Below, in pieces: positions 63,781-64,000 of a DNA stretch of 64,000 nucleotides. The first letter of the stretch is position 1. Each line of letters starts with the position of its first letter. The notes below the pieces were generated by a model. It was given only the letters and a program-made list of their open reading frames with translations. It did not search any database and was not told the origin of the DNA. The stretch covers positions 189,064 through 253,063 of the forward strand of contig NZ_JNZO01000011.1 in assembly GCF_000717595.1 (NCBI RefSeq), given 5' to 3'. This DNA is from Streptomyces flavochromogenes. GTDB taxonomy: Bacteria; Actinomycetota; Actinomycetes; Streptomycetales; Streptomycetaceae. The position numbers and the translations under genes were made by a program.

Positions 63781-64000
63781 ATTTCGAAAGACTCGATTAT
63801 GAGCCGCCGGGGAAATCCGCTAGAGTTTGAGACGTCGGAACGGCCCAACAGCCGGAAAGACAAACCCCGCTGACTGGGGATCAGACACCGAAAGGATCTG
63901 ATAGAGTCGGAAACGCAGGAAGGGCCCGGAGCGAAAGCGAATGGGACCGGAAAGCGCCGAGGAAATCGGGTCGGAAAGATCTGATAGAGTCGGAAACGCA

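Larger units (their letters stand above)
63621..64000 (+). promoter_or_regulatory. Promoter/leader region of an rRNA operon (16S gene beyond the window)
   Basis: The sequence has no gene but carries the arrangement I know from Streptomyces rrn leaders: a strong promoter at 63637-63665 and further TAGAGT -10 elements at 63821-63826, 63902-63907 and 63985-63990. Those at 63902 and 63985 lie in copies of a 23-base repeat (GATCTGATAGAGTCGGAAAC plus GCA at 63895-63917 and 63978-64000). The region is purine-rich near the end (GGAAAGCGCCGAGGAAATCG), as in rrn leaders. A 22-base palindrome lies at 63759-63780. The frame at 63637-63873 is not a gene. Confidence 0.85.

Noticed and set aside
63637..63873. 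A 78-codon frame in the rRNA leader
   Set aside because: Codon usage is not biased, it overlaps the rrn promoter and the region matches an rRNA leader.

Overview
The window is a high-GC actinobacterial chromosome segment that I read as core Streptomyces. The evidence is the strong third-position GC, GTG starts, many leaderless genes, a BldC gene, an Lsr2 paralogue, an AtrA-type TetR gene and a streptomycete-style rRNA leader at the right edge. From memory (not a database search), the gene order matches S. coelicolor from about SCO4070 to SCO4122, so most of the window is conserved backbone. No plasmid, phage, insertion sequence or CRISPR array was seen.

Layout. 1-14.5 kb holds purine biosynthesis: purC, then purSQL with overlapping ends, then purF and purM. 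Interspersed are a decayed ABC-transporter/two-component cassette between two identical glycine tRNA genes, an Lsr2 paralogue, a winged-helix regulator with a palindrome at its start, a gutted M23 peptidase, an NTF2-like protein and a META-domain lipoprotein. 14.5-19 kb has a DUF3073 protein, valine dehydrogenase, BldC and a tRNA-Asp. 19-29 kb has an HrpA-type DEAH helicase, a DsbA/CcdA thiol-redox pair, a Glu-Asp-Phe tRNA operon, a small zincin, a lipoprotein and a DEAD-box helicase whose RGG-rich tail is out of frame.

29-41 kb is more accessory: a secreted FG-GAP protein, tRNA-Lys, a diacylglycerol-kinase-like/PAP2 pair, a SigJ-type ECF sigma factor, a rhodanese, the initiator tRNA fused to a beheaded TipA-like regulator, a cysteine-synthase-like/MFS pair and a PP2C phosphatase. 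41-47 kb has a c-di-AMP (ydaO) riboswitch upstream of an M23 cell-wall hydrolase, then an aldo/keto reductase, PrsW-type protease, trmB and an L-2-hydroxyglutarate oxidase.

47-63.6 kb is regulatory: a sporulation-associated HTH/TPR protein divergent from an asparagine-synthase-like protein, a SARP/NB-ARC regulator, an ECF sigma factor fused to a zinc finger and an NPCBM domain, AtrA, NADH dehydrogenase, a PAS/PP2C/HATPase phosphatase, and a divergent MFS/MarR pair. The last 380 bases are the promoter and leader region of an rRNA operon whose 16S gene lies just beyond the window.

The most unusual observations are in-place gene decay (ABC/response-regulator fusion, M23 remnant, truncated TipA, out-of-frame RGG tail), the sigma-NPCBM fusion, and the asparagine-synthase-like protein that lacks the usual catalytic residues.
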